A stretch of 64,000 nucleotides of DNA from an uncultured Actinomycetes bacterium (GTDB taxonomy: Bacteria; Actinomycetota; Acidimicrobiia; Acidimicrobiales; RAAP-2). The stretch lies in NCBI GenBank assembly GCA_903825305.1, contig CAIKAC010000002.1:113251-177250 (forward strand), in the 5' to 3' direction. A program made the position numbers and the translations under genes. The notes beneath the pieces are model-generated. The model ran no database searches and had not been told where the DNA came from. It saw nothing but the letters and a program-made list of their open reading frames with translations. Of the stretch, positions 1 through 9,095 are shown one piece after another (the first letter of the stretch is position 1; each line of letters opens with the position of its first letter).

Positions 1-899
1 ATGCGCTGACTGGCCGCTTTCTCCAACCTGACTCACAACTCAGTAGCGCTAACGCGTTTGCCTATGCCGATGGAGACCCCGTCGATGGCAGCGATGCTTC
101 GGGCCATTGGGGAAGTTTTGGTGAGGTGTTCTCGTGTTTGCTGTTCTTGTTCATTGCTGTGGCTGCCGCCGCAGTTGCTCCAGTCACTGCGGGTACGTCA
201 CTCAGCCTGACGGGTACCGCAATTACCTTCGCCTTCTCCACCGTGTTGGGATTTGCATCTTCTGTGGTGACCCAAGCGATTGATCACGGCATCACCAATG
301 TCGACTGGGGGAAAGCGGGTATTAATGCGGCAAGCGCCCTTGGCCTCTCTGCGGCAACACGATTGCTTTCCTCTGGTGCAGCCTTTGTGGCCGCTCGCTT
401 CATTCGACCTTCAGCAGCAGCGGCTGCAGCAGAAGGAGCTCCGGCTGCAGCCGCGGTGGTAGCTGAGCCTGCGGTAAAGAAGGTGAACTATCCATTCGTG
501 GTTCTTGGAAGAGGACCTTGGACCTGCCTAGCAAGAGAACTCTTAGCTACACCTGGGGCCAATATCCCGGAGAATCAACCCACCACACCCCTCGAAGCGG
601 TCGATGTCGCCAACACATTAGAAGTCGACCAACAGCAAGAGGCGTCACAGAACAATGAAAGCGTTTCGGCGCTTCGGCCAAGCTCGAGTGGAACGGCGAG
701 TGCGAGTGCCCTTCTTGGCGTAGTTACGGAAGCCAATCTCACCCGCGAGCAGCTCCTGCGTGACATTGGCCAAGTGCAACGCGTTGATCAAGTACTGGCG
801 GCTGCGGGATCGAAGGACTATTTTTTGCAACGGTTCCTCAATCACTTTGATGAGGCACTTTCCTTTTCGGGCCAAAACCTCGACAGCTTGTTTCCGTAA
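1..899 (+). CDS. RHS/YD-repeat protein, C-terminal end (5' end outside window)
   Basis: The reading frame is open to the left edge; codons start at position 3. The first residues read ALTGRFLQPDSQ and then FAYADGDPVDGSDASG, the RHS-repeat-associated core found near the end of RHS/YD proteins. This is therefore the 3' end of a larger gene, not a gene starting at the internal GTG at 126. The usual pre-toxin motif P(X4)DPxG is degenerate here (PVDGSDASG). A long hydrophobic, Ala-rich segment follows (about 133-420 nt), then a polar tail of about 140 residues that I do not recognise. The hydrophobic part aligns by eye with the same part of the RHS gene at 2214-7097, including VDWGKAGINA against IDWAQAGINA. 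RHS proteins are secreted or surface polymorphic proteins. No immunity-like gene follows directly. Confidence 0.85.
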   Translation, partial: ALTGRFLQPDSQLSSANAFAYADGDPVDGSDASGHWGSFGEVFSCLLFLFIAVAAAAVAPVTAGTSLSLTGTAITFAFSTVLGFASSVVTQAIDHGITNVDWGKAGINAASALGLSAATRLLSSGAAFVAARFIRPSAAAAAAEGAPAAAAVVAEPAVKKVNYPFVVLGRGPWTCLARELLATPGANIPENQPTTPLEAVDVANTLEVDQQQEASQNNESVSALRPSSSGTASASALLGVVTEANLTREQLLRDIGQVQRVDQVLAAAGSKDYFLQRFLNHFDEALSFSGQNLDSLFP

Positions 900-1012
900 A
901 GAGAACCGTGGGGCAGATTGCGTGTGCCTCAATGCGGTGATTTGAGAATCGTGAAGGTTGAGTAATCCTCCATTTAGGGCGGTTGCGTAATTTGCTGAAC
1001 AAAACCTGATGA

Positions 1013-1052
1013 AATTCAATGAGATTTCAAAATTGATAAATAAACACATTTA
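1013..1052 (+). promoter_or_regulatory. AT-rich leader upstream of the secreted-protein gene
   Basis: The 202-base gap between the first RHS gene and the next gene holds a distinctly AT-rich stretch. It contains the 6-bp inverted repeat TGAAAT/ATTTCA near 1008-1027 and a TACAAT-like -10 candidate just after it. No well-spaced -35 box was found. A promoter here is likely because the next gene has its own ribosome site at 1091-1096. Confidence 0.3.
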
Positions 1053-1101
1053 CAATGGTGGAAATTCTTCAGTAACGGTCGCCAATCAGCAAGGAGTGCC
1101 A

Positions 1102-2085
1102 ATGCGCCGAGTCATCACGTCTATGAAAATGCTTGCAGCATCAGCTGTCGTCTTGAGCACTGCGACCATCGTTTCGGTGGCGGGAGCCAGCGGAACGTTT
1201 TCGACGAGTCGACCGTCCTTTTGTGACACGGGGTTTTATCGTTCGGCGTGCGCGCAGATTTTGAATGACACGCAGGGTTTCGCACCGGGGAGTTCCTCGC
1301 CGAGCGTGGCCCATGGCTTTGCCCTCACGTGGAACGGTTTCCAAGAAGGTGATTGTGCTAAGTGTGCCAATTACATCCACTCCAAGACGATTCAGCCTGG
1401 CACCGTTGGTGGGGCAAATATTGCCAGCTACGGCGGTGTGGTCAGCGGTGCAATTGGCGCCATTCGCTACACCGCTGATACTTCGATTTTTGGAGCCTCG
1501 GGCGCCGAGAACACCTGGTGGTTGGACGTGCCGCACTCGGGAGCCAATCATGCTGACTGTCGAATCTATTTGTCGCAATATTTGACCTGCACAGAGCAGT
1601 GGACCGCAGAACATGGCACGAGTAAAGATGCGTGGTGGAACTGGACCGTTGTTGACCGCCCCTACGCCCTGTCAATCCGCAATTTCACGGCTGGTCGGTT
1701 GGTTGGCCTTGGCCACCCAGCGTTGATGGATGCGATTGACAATATGAGCGGCATGCACACCGCTGGCAACATCCCCGCTGATAACGGTACGCCCGGTCAT
1801 GGAACGGACACAGGTCTTTTGACCACCAACGCCGGCCGTGATGCACAACTCAACTTCGAATATGAGGTGGTGGGCGGCCCTCACAATGGAGCGGTCTTGA
1901 CGATTCACATCAAAGTCGCCCCTACAGCTACGCCGGCTACCACTGACGAAGGCAAGTCGGGCAACCAAGAGAACGGCTCATACTGCAATGTGAGTGGCGC
2001 GAACACGGGCGGCCTCAACTGCGAAGTTCCGCGCTTCACTCCCGTCAAAAACGGCTTTAACCGCCTTTCGGTGCTCGTGAACTAA
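1102..2085 (+). CDS. Secreted protein of unknown function
   Basis: I do not recognise the family. The start at 1102 is chosen because AAGGAG lies at 1091-1096 and the translation then begins with a classic signal peptide (MRRVITSMKMLAASAVVLST, cleavage near AGAS). An in-frame upstream ATG at 1009 has no ribosome site. The mature protein of about 300 residues has many Trp residues and at least eight Cys (for example FCDTGFYRSAC and CAKCANYIHSK). This suggests a disulfide-stabilised extracellular fold. The middle part has a GGPHNGAVLTIHIKV beta-rich stretch. It sits between two RHS genes on the same strand with a 128-base gap to the second, so it may be a partner or an accessory surface protein. 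It does not look like a small cytoplasmic immunity protein. Confidence 0.8.
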   Translation: MRRVITSMKMLAASAVVLSTATIVSVAGASGTFSTSRPSFCDTGFYRSACAQILNDTQGFAPGSSSPSVAHGFALTWNGFQEGDCAKCANYIHSKTIQPGTVGGANIASYGGVVSGAIGAIRYTADTSIFGASGAENTWWLDVPHSGANHADCRIYLSQYLTCTEQWTAEHGTSKDAWWNWTVVDRPYALSIRNFTAGRLVGLGHPALMDAIDNMSGMHTAGNIPADNGTPGHGTDTGLLTTNAGRDAQLNFEYEVVGGPHNGAVLTIHIKVAPTATPATTDEGKSGNQENGSYCNVSGANTGGLNCEVPRFTPVKNGFNRLSVLVN

Positions 2086-2213
2086 CGCAAGTGGCGTGGC
2101 CGCCGTTGCCCAGCGTTTGAAGAGAAAACTTGTTTCCGGCGAGAACGACGGAATCGCTACTGCGATTTTGGCCAACTTTGTAAACATCTGAGTAAGACAA
2201 AAAGGTAGACAAG

Positions 2214-5200
2214 ATGCGCTGGTACTCCCGTCAAACCGTCCTTGGAGGAGTGGCTGCTGTGGTTGGCGTCTCTTCGTTCCTGCTTGTACCCAGTACAGGG
2301 GGAGCGGCCTCATCGGCGTCGTTGCCCTATTGGGACCCAACACACCTTCCACTACTTGTTGCATCAAGTGGTTCGGGACCGGCGGCCCCGATTCTTTCCA
2401 ATGATGTCGTCGACGGCAGTTTGGGCTTGGCCACCTCATTACGACCTGAACTGACGTGGAATGCAGTACCAGCTGGTGTGAGCCAAGCGCGATTCACGAT
2501 CACCACGGTTGCCTCAAGAGATCCGCGAGCGCTGTGGTCGGGAAGTGCTTCAGTAAATGCGGGGAAGGCCAAGGTTGTAGTTCCTCTCGGGATCCTTCAC
2601 CAAGGACAAAGCTTCATTTGGCACGCCTATAGCGTTCAGCATCCTGCGACAACGACGCCGAAACATCTCATGAGTGTTGACGTTCAGCGAACGAATGCTC
2701 AGGGGCTCTACACCGTTGGACCTGTGGACGTGGCTGAAGTGAGCGGTGAGCCGGTCACGATGTTTACTTCTGGCGGTTTGAGCACCAAGGAAGGCAATTC
2801 AAGTTTTTCATTGCTGTATCGGCCGACGAACCCTTCCGAAGTCGGCCTTCCGCATGGTTGGAAACTGAGTGTGGGTGGCACGACATCGAATTGGGCCATG
2901 CTCCAATCCCACAAGGATGGCTCTCTGAGTTTGATCTCACGTACTGGTGAATCGGTAACGTTTGTGCCAGCTGACGCGCGAGATGACAGTTACCGGCCTG
3001 AATTTGGCGCAGACCAAACGTGGCCCAATGGCAGCGTTACGACCTTGGTTCCCGAACGCCAATCGAATGGATCGGTGGTATTCACCGCAACCGAGCAAAA
3101 CCGCTTAGTCACAGTCTTCAGTCCGATCAGCGCCACTGCTACCACATCAGAGCCCACCAAGATTTGGAGTGATGGAACGACCCTGCTTCAGCAACAGTGG
3201 AGCGGCGGTCGCATCCAATCAATCACCGATCCAACGTCGCAAGCGACGACCTATACCTTCACCTACGGAGGATCAGGGTCGTGCCCATCCATTACACACA
3301 TTGCTCATGCCATTGCCGCACCGGCTGGATTCCTCTGCGGGGTGAACGATTGGTCGGGTCAGAGTTACGGAATTTTCTATATTCACACCACCGCCGGTCC
3401 TCGAATTGCTCGAATTGTGGCCGGTGTTGGTGCTGGCGAGAACGCACAGGTGACCGATTATCAGTGGGATGAATCAGGCCGCCTCGTTGGCGTGCGACCG
3501 CCTTCAATTACTTCTGATGTGGCGTCGGGAGCGGTGACAGGTCTTAGCAGTCAAGACCCCCGGTCGCTCTATCAAATCAGCTATGACGCCCAAGGCCGTG
3601 TGGCTTCCATTACGCCACCGCCAGCACTCATGCCAGGGACAATACAAAGTGCTGCCAGCCAAGAACGTATTACTGCACACTTCGCCTATCACCTGTTTCG
3701 AAATGGAGCGAATCCCAACGCCACCTTCGTTGCCAGCGTTAAAGGTGCTCCAACAACGTCGGCAGCAATTGATCCCACCACGATGTTGGAAGCATGGAAT
3801 TCGGTTGGCCCCACCGGGCGCTCATCCATGACGTGGAATACCGCAACGGGCAGTTTGATAAGCCAGAAAACTATGCCGTCGGGTTCAGCAACCGAAACGG
3901 TCTACAACTCATCGGGTCTGCCGATTGAGCAATACGGACCGAGTACCGGCAATCTCAAAGGCTCTCATTCGCCTCGTACGATCAGTGCCTATGACGAAAA
4001 TGCATCGGGACAGCCATGGACAGGTCTTGCGACCTTCTATTACAACAACGGGACCTTTGCCGGCGCACCCTCAACAAGCTCGGTCGGACCGACTTTTTCG
4101 GGGATGGATAACCCGCCCAGCACCTTGGCCTTTACCTTCCCCAACCCTCCAGCTGGCGTAACGCCAGGGAGTAGTGGGTGGTCTGCCCGGATGACCGGTT
4201 CGTACCTCGTGGGTCAAACAGGTAAATACACCTTCACCAACGAAACCTCCGGGGCAAAAGTGTGGATGAATGGTGTGCCGTGCTTGGCAAGTTGCACCTT
4301 TGAGCGCAAGGCCGGAGCTGGCATCACAATTCGCATTGACCTCACGGCAACGAACGGAGCGCCAGCGATCCGGTTGGTTGTTACGACTCCGAGTGGCCTT
4401 CAAGAGCCGGTACCGAGTAGTGCCCTTCGTCCAAGTCTGGGATACGTCACGTCCGAAACCACCTATGACTCCCTGTCAGCTTCCTCTCCAACGTCACTTG
4501 GCGCAGAGCGAAAGTTGCAAGCCAAGATGACCGTGGACCCAACGACCGGTGAGGTGCTTTCAGAAACCACGCCGGCTGGATCGGTTACCTCGTCGACTTT
4601 TAATGCCGATGGCAGTCCGGCGACCAGTGTCAACGCAGCGGGACAAGTCACCACGCTCTCGTACTACGGCAACAATGAATCGGCAGCGCCAAATTGCGAT
4701 AGTACGACGTCGACGAATCAACGAGGCATGGTGCGCTCTGTGAGTCGCTCTGGCCTCAGTGTGACATACATCAACAGTGCCAGCGGTGGCCAAGCATCGG
4801 TTTCAACCCCCTCTTCGCAGAACTGTTCGGCGATGGCTGGTAATTCGTTCTTGGCAGCTCAGAGCCAACGCGGTATTGGCGTCACCACCACGTCGGCGAG
4901 TGTTTCATATCTCGGCAATGATCCCATGGTCTCGATGAGCGCCAACGTCTCTGGGCAAGGCTTGAAGTTCGAGCAGTCAACGGTGAACCTGTTGGGACAA
5001 CTCATCAAAGATGTCGATGAGTGGGGGACCACGACTACCTACACCTACGATCCGGCGACCAATCTGCTGACTTCGATGACGCAGACTACGTCACGAGGCG
5101 CTACTCGAGTTGAGTCCTATACCTACAACGCCAGTGGCCAGACAACGAGCACCCGACTCGACGGCAAGGTGCTTGAGACGTTGCAGCACCGTGGTCCTGA

Positions 5201-7097
5201 TGGTCTGGTGAGTTCGGCAACCCTGGAAAACGGCGTTGAGGTTCTCTTCCACTACGGAATTAACTTGCAGTTGTCAGGTCTGACCTACCAATTCCCCAAT
5301 GGCACGAAGGTAAACGATCAGGGCACGTACTCGGTGGGTGGCCGTCTGCTGTGTGATCACCTGACGGCTCCCGATGGCACTTCGACGCAGTGCTACCAAG
5401 CTGACTTAAATGGCAAAATTACGGGTGCAAACGAGACGGGCACCTTGCCAGTACTCGCCAAGAACTGGTCGGCCAGTTATCCAGGCGCCCAAGGGGCCAA
5501 CGGTGACCGTGCAAGTCTGACAGCGGAGCTAAGCACTGCAGGCAAGACACACTTCTCGACAAGCGCAACACAGCGAATCGTGAGTGCGAGTTACAGCGCC
5601 AGTGATGCGCTGGCGGCATTGAATGTTTCAGGTACAGCTCAAGCGCTGAGCTCTGATGCGCTTGGCCGAACGACACACATAGGTGGCGCAGCGCTGACCT
5701 ACGACGCGTCGGGCAACATTCTCTCTGTAGCCCAAGGTCATGCCAAGGCCACCTTCCAATACGGCCCGAGTGGCATGGACGAAGAGACGTATACGCCAAA
5801 CAGCACCGACACGGCAACGCACCCGCCCATCTCGGTTGAGTACTCGGGAACCAATCTCTTGCTTTCCACAGGCCATCACCTTGCGGGGCAGAGCATCAAC
5901 TTGGCATCGGGTGCCACTGTTGGCGTGAATGCTGCAGGAACTCCGGTCGAGTGGTCCTACGACGGGATTTTGGGCAATGCCAACTGGCGATCAACGGGAA
6001 CAGCACCTTCAGCCACGCAGACCTATAACCCTTGGGGGGAACTCAATTCAGCTAAGGCTTTGCCGAGTCCAAAGGACGCGGTGGAATTAGCGATTGATCA
6101 GCAAGGCTGGGGCGACGGCCAAGGAGCAGTCACCCTTCCTGTCTCAAGTTCAATTATTCAAATGGGTGCACGAACCTATGACGCCTTGACTGGCCGCTTC
6201 CTCCAAGCTGATCCACAGATTGCATCTGACAATCTCTATGCCTTTGGCAATGGCGACCCTATCGACGTGACTGACCCCACAGGTAATTTTGGTTCTGCCG
6301 GCGACATCTTTTCCATGCTCATGGGCGTCCTCGTCGGTGTGGCCGCCACGGTGCTCATGCCAGTCACTGGCGGTGCTTCTGCTGGTCTCTATGCGGCTGG
6401 AATTGGACTCATGGTTACAGCTGCTGCTGATTTTGGAATATCAGTGTTGGGACAAGTAATCGACAACGGCGGGTTCAGCAACATTGACTGGGCACAAGCA
6501 GGTATCAATGCTTCGATATCGACCGCCATATCAATCGCCACCTTTGGCATCGGAAGAGCCGTGGCTTCACCGACGTGCTACGTCAAGCATTTGAAGTGGA
6601 AGTCACTCGATGGCTTTAAGACGCCGGCTCAATGGTCATTGTTTGACGATATTGTCAGCGGCGTCAAGAGCGGAGAGAACCCCTTGACCGCCAAGCTGAG
6701 TTGGCAAGGAATCGGCCAGAGCTTGGAGGACAAGGGCCTCAAAAACACGGTATGGCAGCGAATGCGTCGCCGTATCTTCTGGAACGACATTGGTGGTCTC
6801 GAGTCGCAAGCGAAAAAAGGCATCTCGTTTGACTCACTTTACGGTGACAATTTGTTGGTTGGTGGTTCATCAACTGCTCGCCGTTCCGCGGTGACGTACA
6901 ACAGTCAAGAACTAATTCCTGAAGGTACCTTGCTTCGGCCCCAATCGAAGGCTGTAAGCGAGAATTCATTGAAGTCTCTCGAAGAGCGCCTCATTGTTTC
7001 CCGAAGCAGTAGCGGGAGTCTTAATTTGAATGAGCAACTCCTTGATCAATCCAATAGGGAGATGATGAATTATCTCAAGAAGATGGGTTGGGATTGA
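2214..7097 (+). CDS. Secreted RHS/YD-repeat protein with PA14-like insert and variable C-terminus
   Basis: 1627 residues. The N-terminus has Arg-rich start, hydrophobic core and a GGAASSA cleavage region, so Sec export is likely. Residues about 150-1310 carry YD/RHS-type repeats (YDAQGRV, YNASGQTT, YDASGNIL). Residues about 602-725 look like a PA14 domain (TGSYLVGQTGKYTF, VWMNGVPC), a carbohydrate-binding fold. The RHS core lies at about 1317-1355 (YDALTGRFLQADPQ and PIDVTDPTG, a canonical P(X4)DPxG motif). The last 270 residues start with a hydrophobic segment shared with the RHS gene at 1-899. They end in a different, charged tail that I cannot assign (TAKLSWQGIGQSLEDKG, RQRRIFWND-like basic part). 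In known RHS proteins the C-terminal tip is the effector. No immunity gene follows on this strand. Confidence 0.92.
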   Translation: MRWYSRQTVLGGVAAVVGVSSFLLVPSTGGAASSASLPYWDPTHLPLLVASSGSGPAAPILSNDVVDGSLGLATSLRPELTWNAVPAGVSQARFTITTVASRDPRALWSGSASVNAGKAKVVVPLGILHQGQSFIWHAYSVQHPATTTPKHLMSVDVQRTNAQGLYTVGPVDVAEVSGEPVTMFTSGGLSTKEGNSSFSLLYRPTNPSEVGLPHGWKLSVGGTTSNWAMLQSHKDGSLSLISRTGESVTFVPADARDDSYRPEFGADQTWPNGSVTTLVPERQSNGSVVFTATEQNRLVTVFSPISATATTSEPTKIWSDGTTLLQQQWSGGRIQSITDPTSQATTYTFTYGGSGSCPSITHIAHAIAAPAGFLCGVNDWSGQSYGIFYIHTTAGPRIARIVAGVGAGENAQVTDYQWDESGRLVGVRPPSITSDVASGAVTGLSSQDPRSLYQISYDAQGRVASITPPPALMPGTIQSAASQERITAHFAYHLFRNGANPNATFVASVKGAPTTSAAIDPTTMLEAWNSVGPTGRSSMTWNTATGSLISQKTMPSGSATETVYNSSGLPIEQYGPSTGNLKGSHSPRTISAYDENASGQPWTGLATFYYNNGTFAGAPSTSSVGPTFSGMDNPPSTLAFTFPNPPAGVTPGSSGWSARMTGSYLVGQTGKYTFTNETSGAKVWMNGVPCLASCTFERKAGAGITIRIDLTATNGAPAIRLVVTTPSGLQEPVPSSALRPSLGYVTSETTYDSLSASSPTSLGAERKLQAKMTVDPTTGEVLSETTPAGSVTSSTFNADGSPATSVNAAGQVTTLSYYGNNESAAPNCDSTTSTNQRGMVRSVSRSGLSVTYINSASGGQASVSTPSSQNCSAMAGNSFLAAQSQRGIGVTTTSASVSYLGNDPMVSMSANVSGQGLKFEQSTVNLLGQLIKDVDEWGTTTTYTYDPATNLLTSMTQTTSRGATRVESYTYNASGQTTSTRLDGKVLETLQHRGPDGLVSSATLENGVEVLFHYGINLQLSGLTYQFPNGTKVNDQGTYSVGGRLLCDHLTAPDGTSTQCYQADLNGKITGANETGTLPVLAKNWSASYPGAQGANGDRASLTAELSTAGKTHFSTSATQRIVSASYSASDALAALNVSGTAQALSSDALGRTTHIGGAALTYDASGNILSVAQGHAKATFQYGPSGMDEETYTPNSTDTATHPPISVEYSGTNLLLSTGHHLAGQSINLASGATVGVNAAGTPVEWSYDGILGNANWRSTGTAPSATQTYNPWGELNSAKALPSPKDAVELAIDQQGWGDGQGAVTLPVSSSIIQMGARTYDALTGRFLQADPQIASDNLYAFGNGDPIDVTDPTGNFGSAGDIFSMLMGVLVGVAATVLMPVTGGASAGLYAAGIGLMVTAAADFGISVLGQVIDNGGFSNIDWAQAGINASISTAISIATFGIGRAVASPTCYVKHLKWKSLDGFKTPAQWSLFDDIVSGVKSGENPLTAKLSWQGIGQSLEDKGLKNTVWQRMRRRIFWNDIGGLESQAKKGISFDSLYGDNLLVGGSSTARRSAVTYNSQELIPEGTLLRPQSKAVSENSLKSLEERLIVSRSSSGSLNLNEQLLDQSNREMMNYLKKMGWD

Positions 7098-7158
7098 TCG
7101 GACTTGGTGGATGTGACATCTTCCCAGTCGACGTCATTGAGGTTGGCATCACGGCTCA

Positions 7159-7218
7159 CTTAGTTCCATGTTCAAGGTTTGAGACATTTATGAACTAAGG
7201 CTGGGATTACCAACCCAG
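7159..7218. terminator. Two hairpins between convergent genes
   Basis: Arms CTTAGTTC (7159-7166) and GAACTAAG (7192-7199) form a long-looped stem. A second stem CTGGG/CCCAG follows at 7201-7218. They lie between the RHS stop and the stop of the minus-strand TPP enzyme. No T-tract is present, so the terminator role is a guess from position. Confidence 0.35.
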
Positions 7219-7262
7219 TCCGAGCAGATCCAAGTAGTGACCGCCAGAGGCAATTGCAGGTT

Positions 7263-8900
7263 TCAAGATCTGGGAGCTCGAACGGCGGCGACAATGTCGC
7301 GATACGAACTTGGATCAACAAGAACGTCAATAAGGGTTGGACCTGATCGTCCGAATGATGTCGTGAGCGCTTCACGGTATGAGAATTCGTCTTCGCAGCG
7401 AATGCCTGGCATACCGAGTCCCTCGGCTACCGTCGCGTAGTCGATATCGCGATAGCGAATGGCTGATTCGCCACCATGGCCTTGTGCTGCTTGCTTCGCT
7501 GCAATCAAGCTAAGCGACGCATCATTGAAGACCACGACCGTGACGTCTCCACCAAGTCGAGCCAACGTCTCGAGTTCCGCCAAGGCCATGGAGAGGCCAC
7601 CATCGCCGGTAAGCGCCACCACGCGAGTGCCGGGTCGGTGGAGGGCCGCACTGATGGCTGCTGGCAGGGAAAAACCCATCGTCGCGAGGCCACTAGAAAT
7701 CAGGAGTTCGCAAGGGCGATAGGTGTTCCACAGGCCCATGGCTGGCAGCATGTGGGCGCCGGCATCGACGGTGGCAATAGCCGTTTCAGGGGCTAGTTCT
7801 CGAGCAATTGCCACGACACGACCAGGGTCAAGGCCAGGTCCTGAAGTCTTCGATGCCTTCTGAATGTCTGCTTGGGCCTGCGGGCCAAATGCGCTCACGA
7901 CATCTAAATCCCACTGACTTGAACGAATGAGCGAAGTCATTTGTTGCGTTAGTTCGGTGAGATCACCCACCCATTCGCCATGGAGGTGTTCACCAAAGTA
8001 GGTGCTGTCCACAATGGGCCAAGCGCCGAGCAGGGCTACTGGTGCTCGATAGTTCCAAGCGGCGGGAATGAATTCAACGGGATCAAGGCCGATCCCGATG
8101 ATGAGATCTGCTTCATGAAGTACGGGTGCTTCAATCGTCGCCGCAGTCAAGAGACCTGCGGCACAAGGATGATCTGTTGGAATCATGCCAGCGGCGTCAT
8201 ACGTGCACAGCACGGGGAGATGGTGCGTTGCTGCAAGGGCAGCGATAGCGGAACACAGCTCGGCTCGGTGTGCGTCTCCACCCTTAATGGCGCCAACACC
8301 TATTGCGAGAACTGGCCGTTTCGAGGCGAGGAGTAAATCGCTCAGGGACGTCTCATGCAACGAGGTAGTTAACTTCGTTTGCCTGTCGGTGATCTTGGCG
8401 ACTGGTGTTGCACCTGGGTCAAGATCAATGTGGACGGCTCCAGGTTGATGACCCGTGGCGAGGCCAGTGAGCGCAACGGGATCGGGATCGTGATCGCCGG
8501 TCAATACCAGGGTGGCGCGGGTTACTGCCTGATAGAGGCTCTGTTGGTTAATTCGTTGATGTGAAATCCGATCCCAGTCGGTTTCGGCCACACTGTCGGT
8601 AAACAGAATGATCGGCTGACGATCAAGATCAGCTTGCGCTACGCCGTTGAGCGCCGCTGCAGCCCCAGGGCCTCTCGTGGCTAAGCAAAGACCAGGTGAG
8701 CCGGAAATCTCGCCAGCCACGCCAGCCATGATTGCGGCGGCGGTCTCCGTATGGGTGAGCACAAATTGAAGCCCCGCTGCTTCGGCTTCGCCAACCACAT
8801 CAAGATTGGACCCACCGCCGGGAACGCCAAAGACATGGGTGGTTCCAAGGTGAGCGCAGCGCTCAATAATGTCTCTGGCCAATTCACGTTTCGTAGCCAT
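7263..8900 (-). CDS. Thiamine pyrophosphate-dependent enzyme, acetolactate synthase-like
   Basis: 545 residues with the three-domain layout of acetolactate synthase / benzoylformate decarboxylase enzymes. The N-terminal PYR domain has FGVPGGG (24-30) and the catalytic Glu52 in HTET. The C-terminal PP domain has the TPP-Mg motif GDG at 432-434 with Asn459 closing it. The family decarboxylates or ligates 2-oxo acids in the cytoplasm. No small regulatory subunit lies nearby, and the branched-chain amino acid genes are absent, so a catabolic 2-oxo-acid enzyme is more likely than biosynthetic IlvB. It is transcribed away from the flavin monooxygenase group at 9096, and the 195-base gap probably holds both promoters. 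The exact substrate cannot be read from the sequence. Confidence 0.88.
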   Translation of the reverse strand: MATKRELARDIIERCAHLGTTHVFGVPGGGSNLDVVGEAEAAGLQFVLTHTETAAAIMAGVAGEISGSPGLCLATRGPGAAAALNGVAQADLDRQPIILFTDSVAETDWDRISHQRINQQSLYQAVTRATLVLTGDHDPDPVALTGLATGHQPGAVHIDLDPGATPVAKITDRQTKLTTSLHETSLSDLLLASKRPVLAIGVGAIKGGDAHRAELCSAIAALAATHHLPVLCTYDAAGMIPTDHPCAAGLLTAATIEAPVLHEADLIIGIGLDPVEFIPAAWNYRAPVALLGAWPIVDSTYFGEHLHGEWVGDLTELTQQMTSLIRSSQWDLDVVSAFGPQAQADIQKASKTSGPGLDPGRVVAIARELAPETAIATVDAGAHMLPAMGLWNTYRPCELLISSGLATMGFSLPAAISAALHRPGTRVVALTGDGGLSMALAELETLARLGGDVTVVVFNDASLSLIAAKQAAQGHGGESAIRYRDIDYATVAEGLGMPGIRCEDEFSYREALTTSFGRSGPTLIDVLVDPSSYRDIVAAVRAPRS

Positions 8901-9049
8901 CTAGTCACCTTACGGGAAGTCGCGGTGATTGGTCTCGAAAGACCGGAGTAGCGGTGGTCAAGGCAACGCTGGCTTGGGGATACACCGTGTAGAGATTTGG
9001 AAGTGACGTGAGGGCCTCCTTCCGCTATCGTGACCTCTAAGCCGAGGGT

Positions 9050-9067
9050 CTTGCGAAAAATCGCAAG
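9050..9067. repeat. Perfect inverted repeat in divergent intergenic region
   Basis: CTTGCGA - AAAA - TCGCAAG lies about 30 bases upstream of the PPOX start, in the region dividing the TPP enzyme (minus) and the PPOX operon (plus). It could be an operator or an mRNA hairpin; the position near the ribosome site GGGGGAG (9083-9089) allows either. Confidence 0.35.
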
Positions 9068-9095
9068 GCTGGTGATTCACAAGGGGGAGTGAAAG

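Noticed and set aside
126..899. Separate small gene starting at the GTG at 126
   Set aside because: The frame is open to the left edge and reads the RHS core (ALTGRFLQ...), so this is the end of a larger gene.
645..1049. Minus-strand ORF opposite the first RHS tail
   Set aside because: No family motif, no ribosome site and full overlap with a well-supported coding frame.
7098..7262. Immunity gene after the second RHS protein
   Set aside because: No open frame with a start and ribosome site is present before the convergent TPP enzyme gene.
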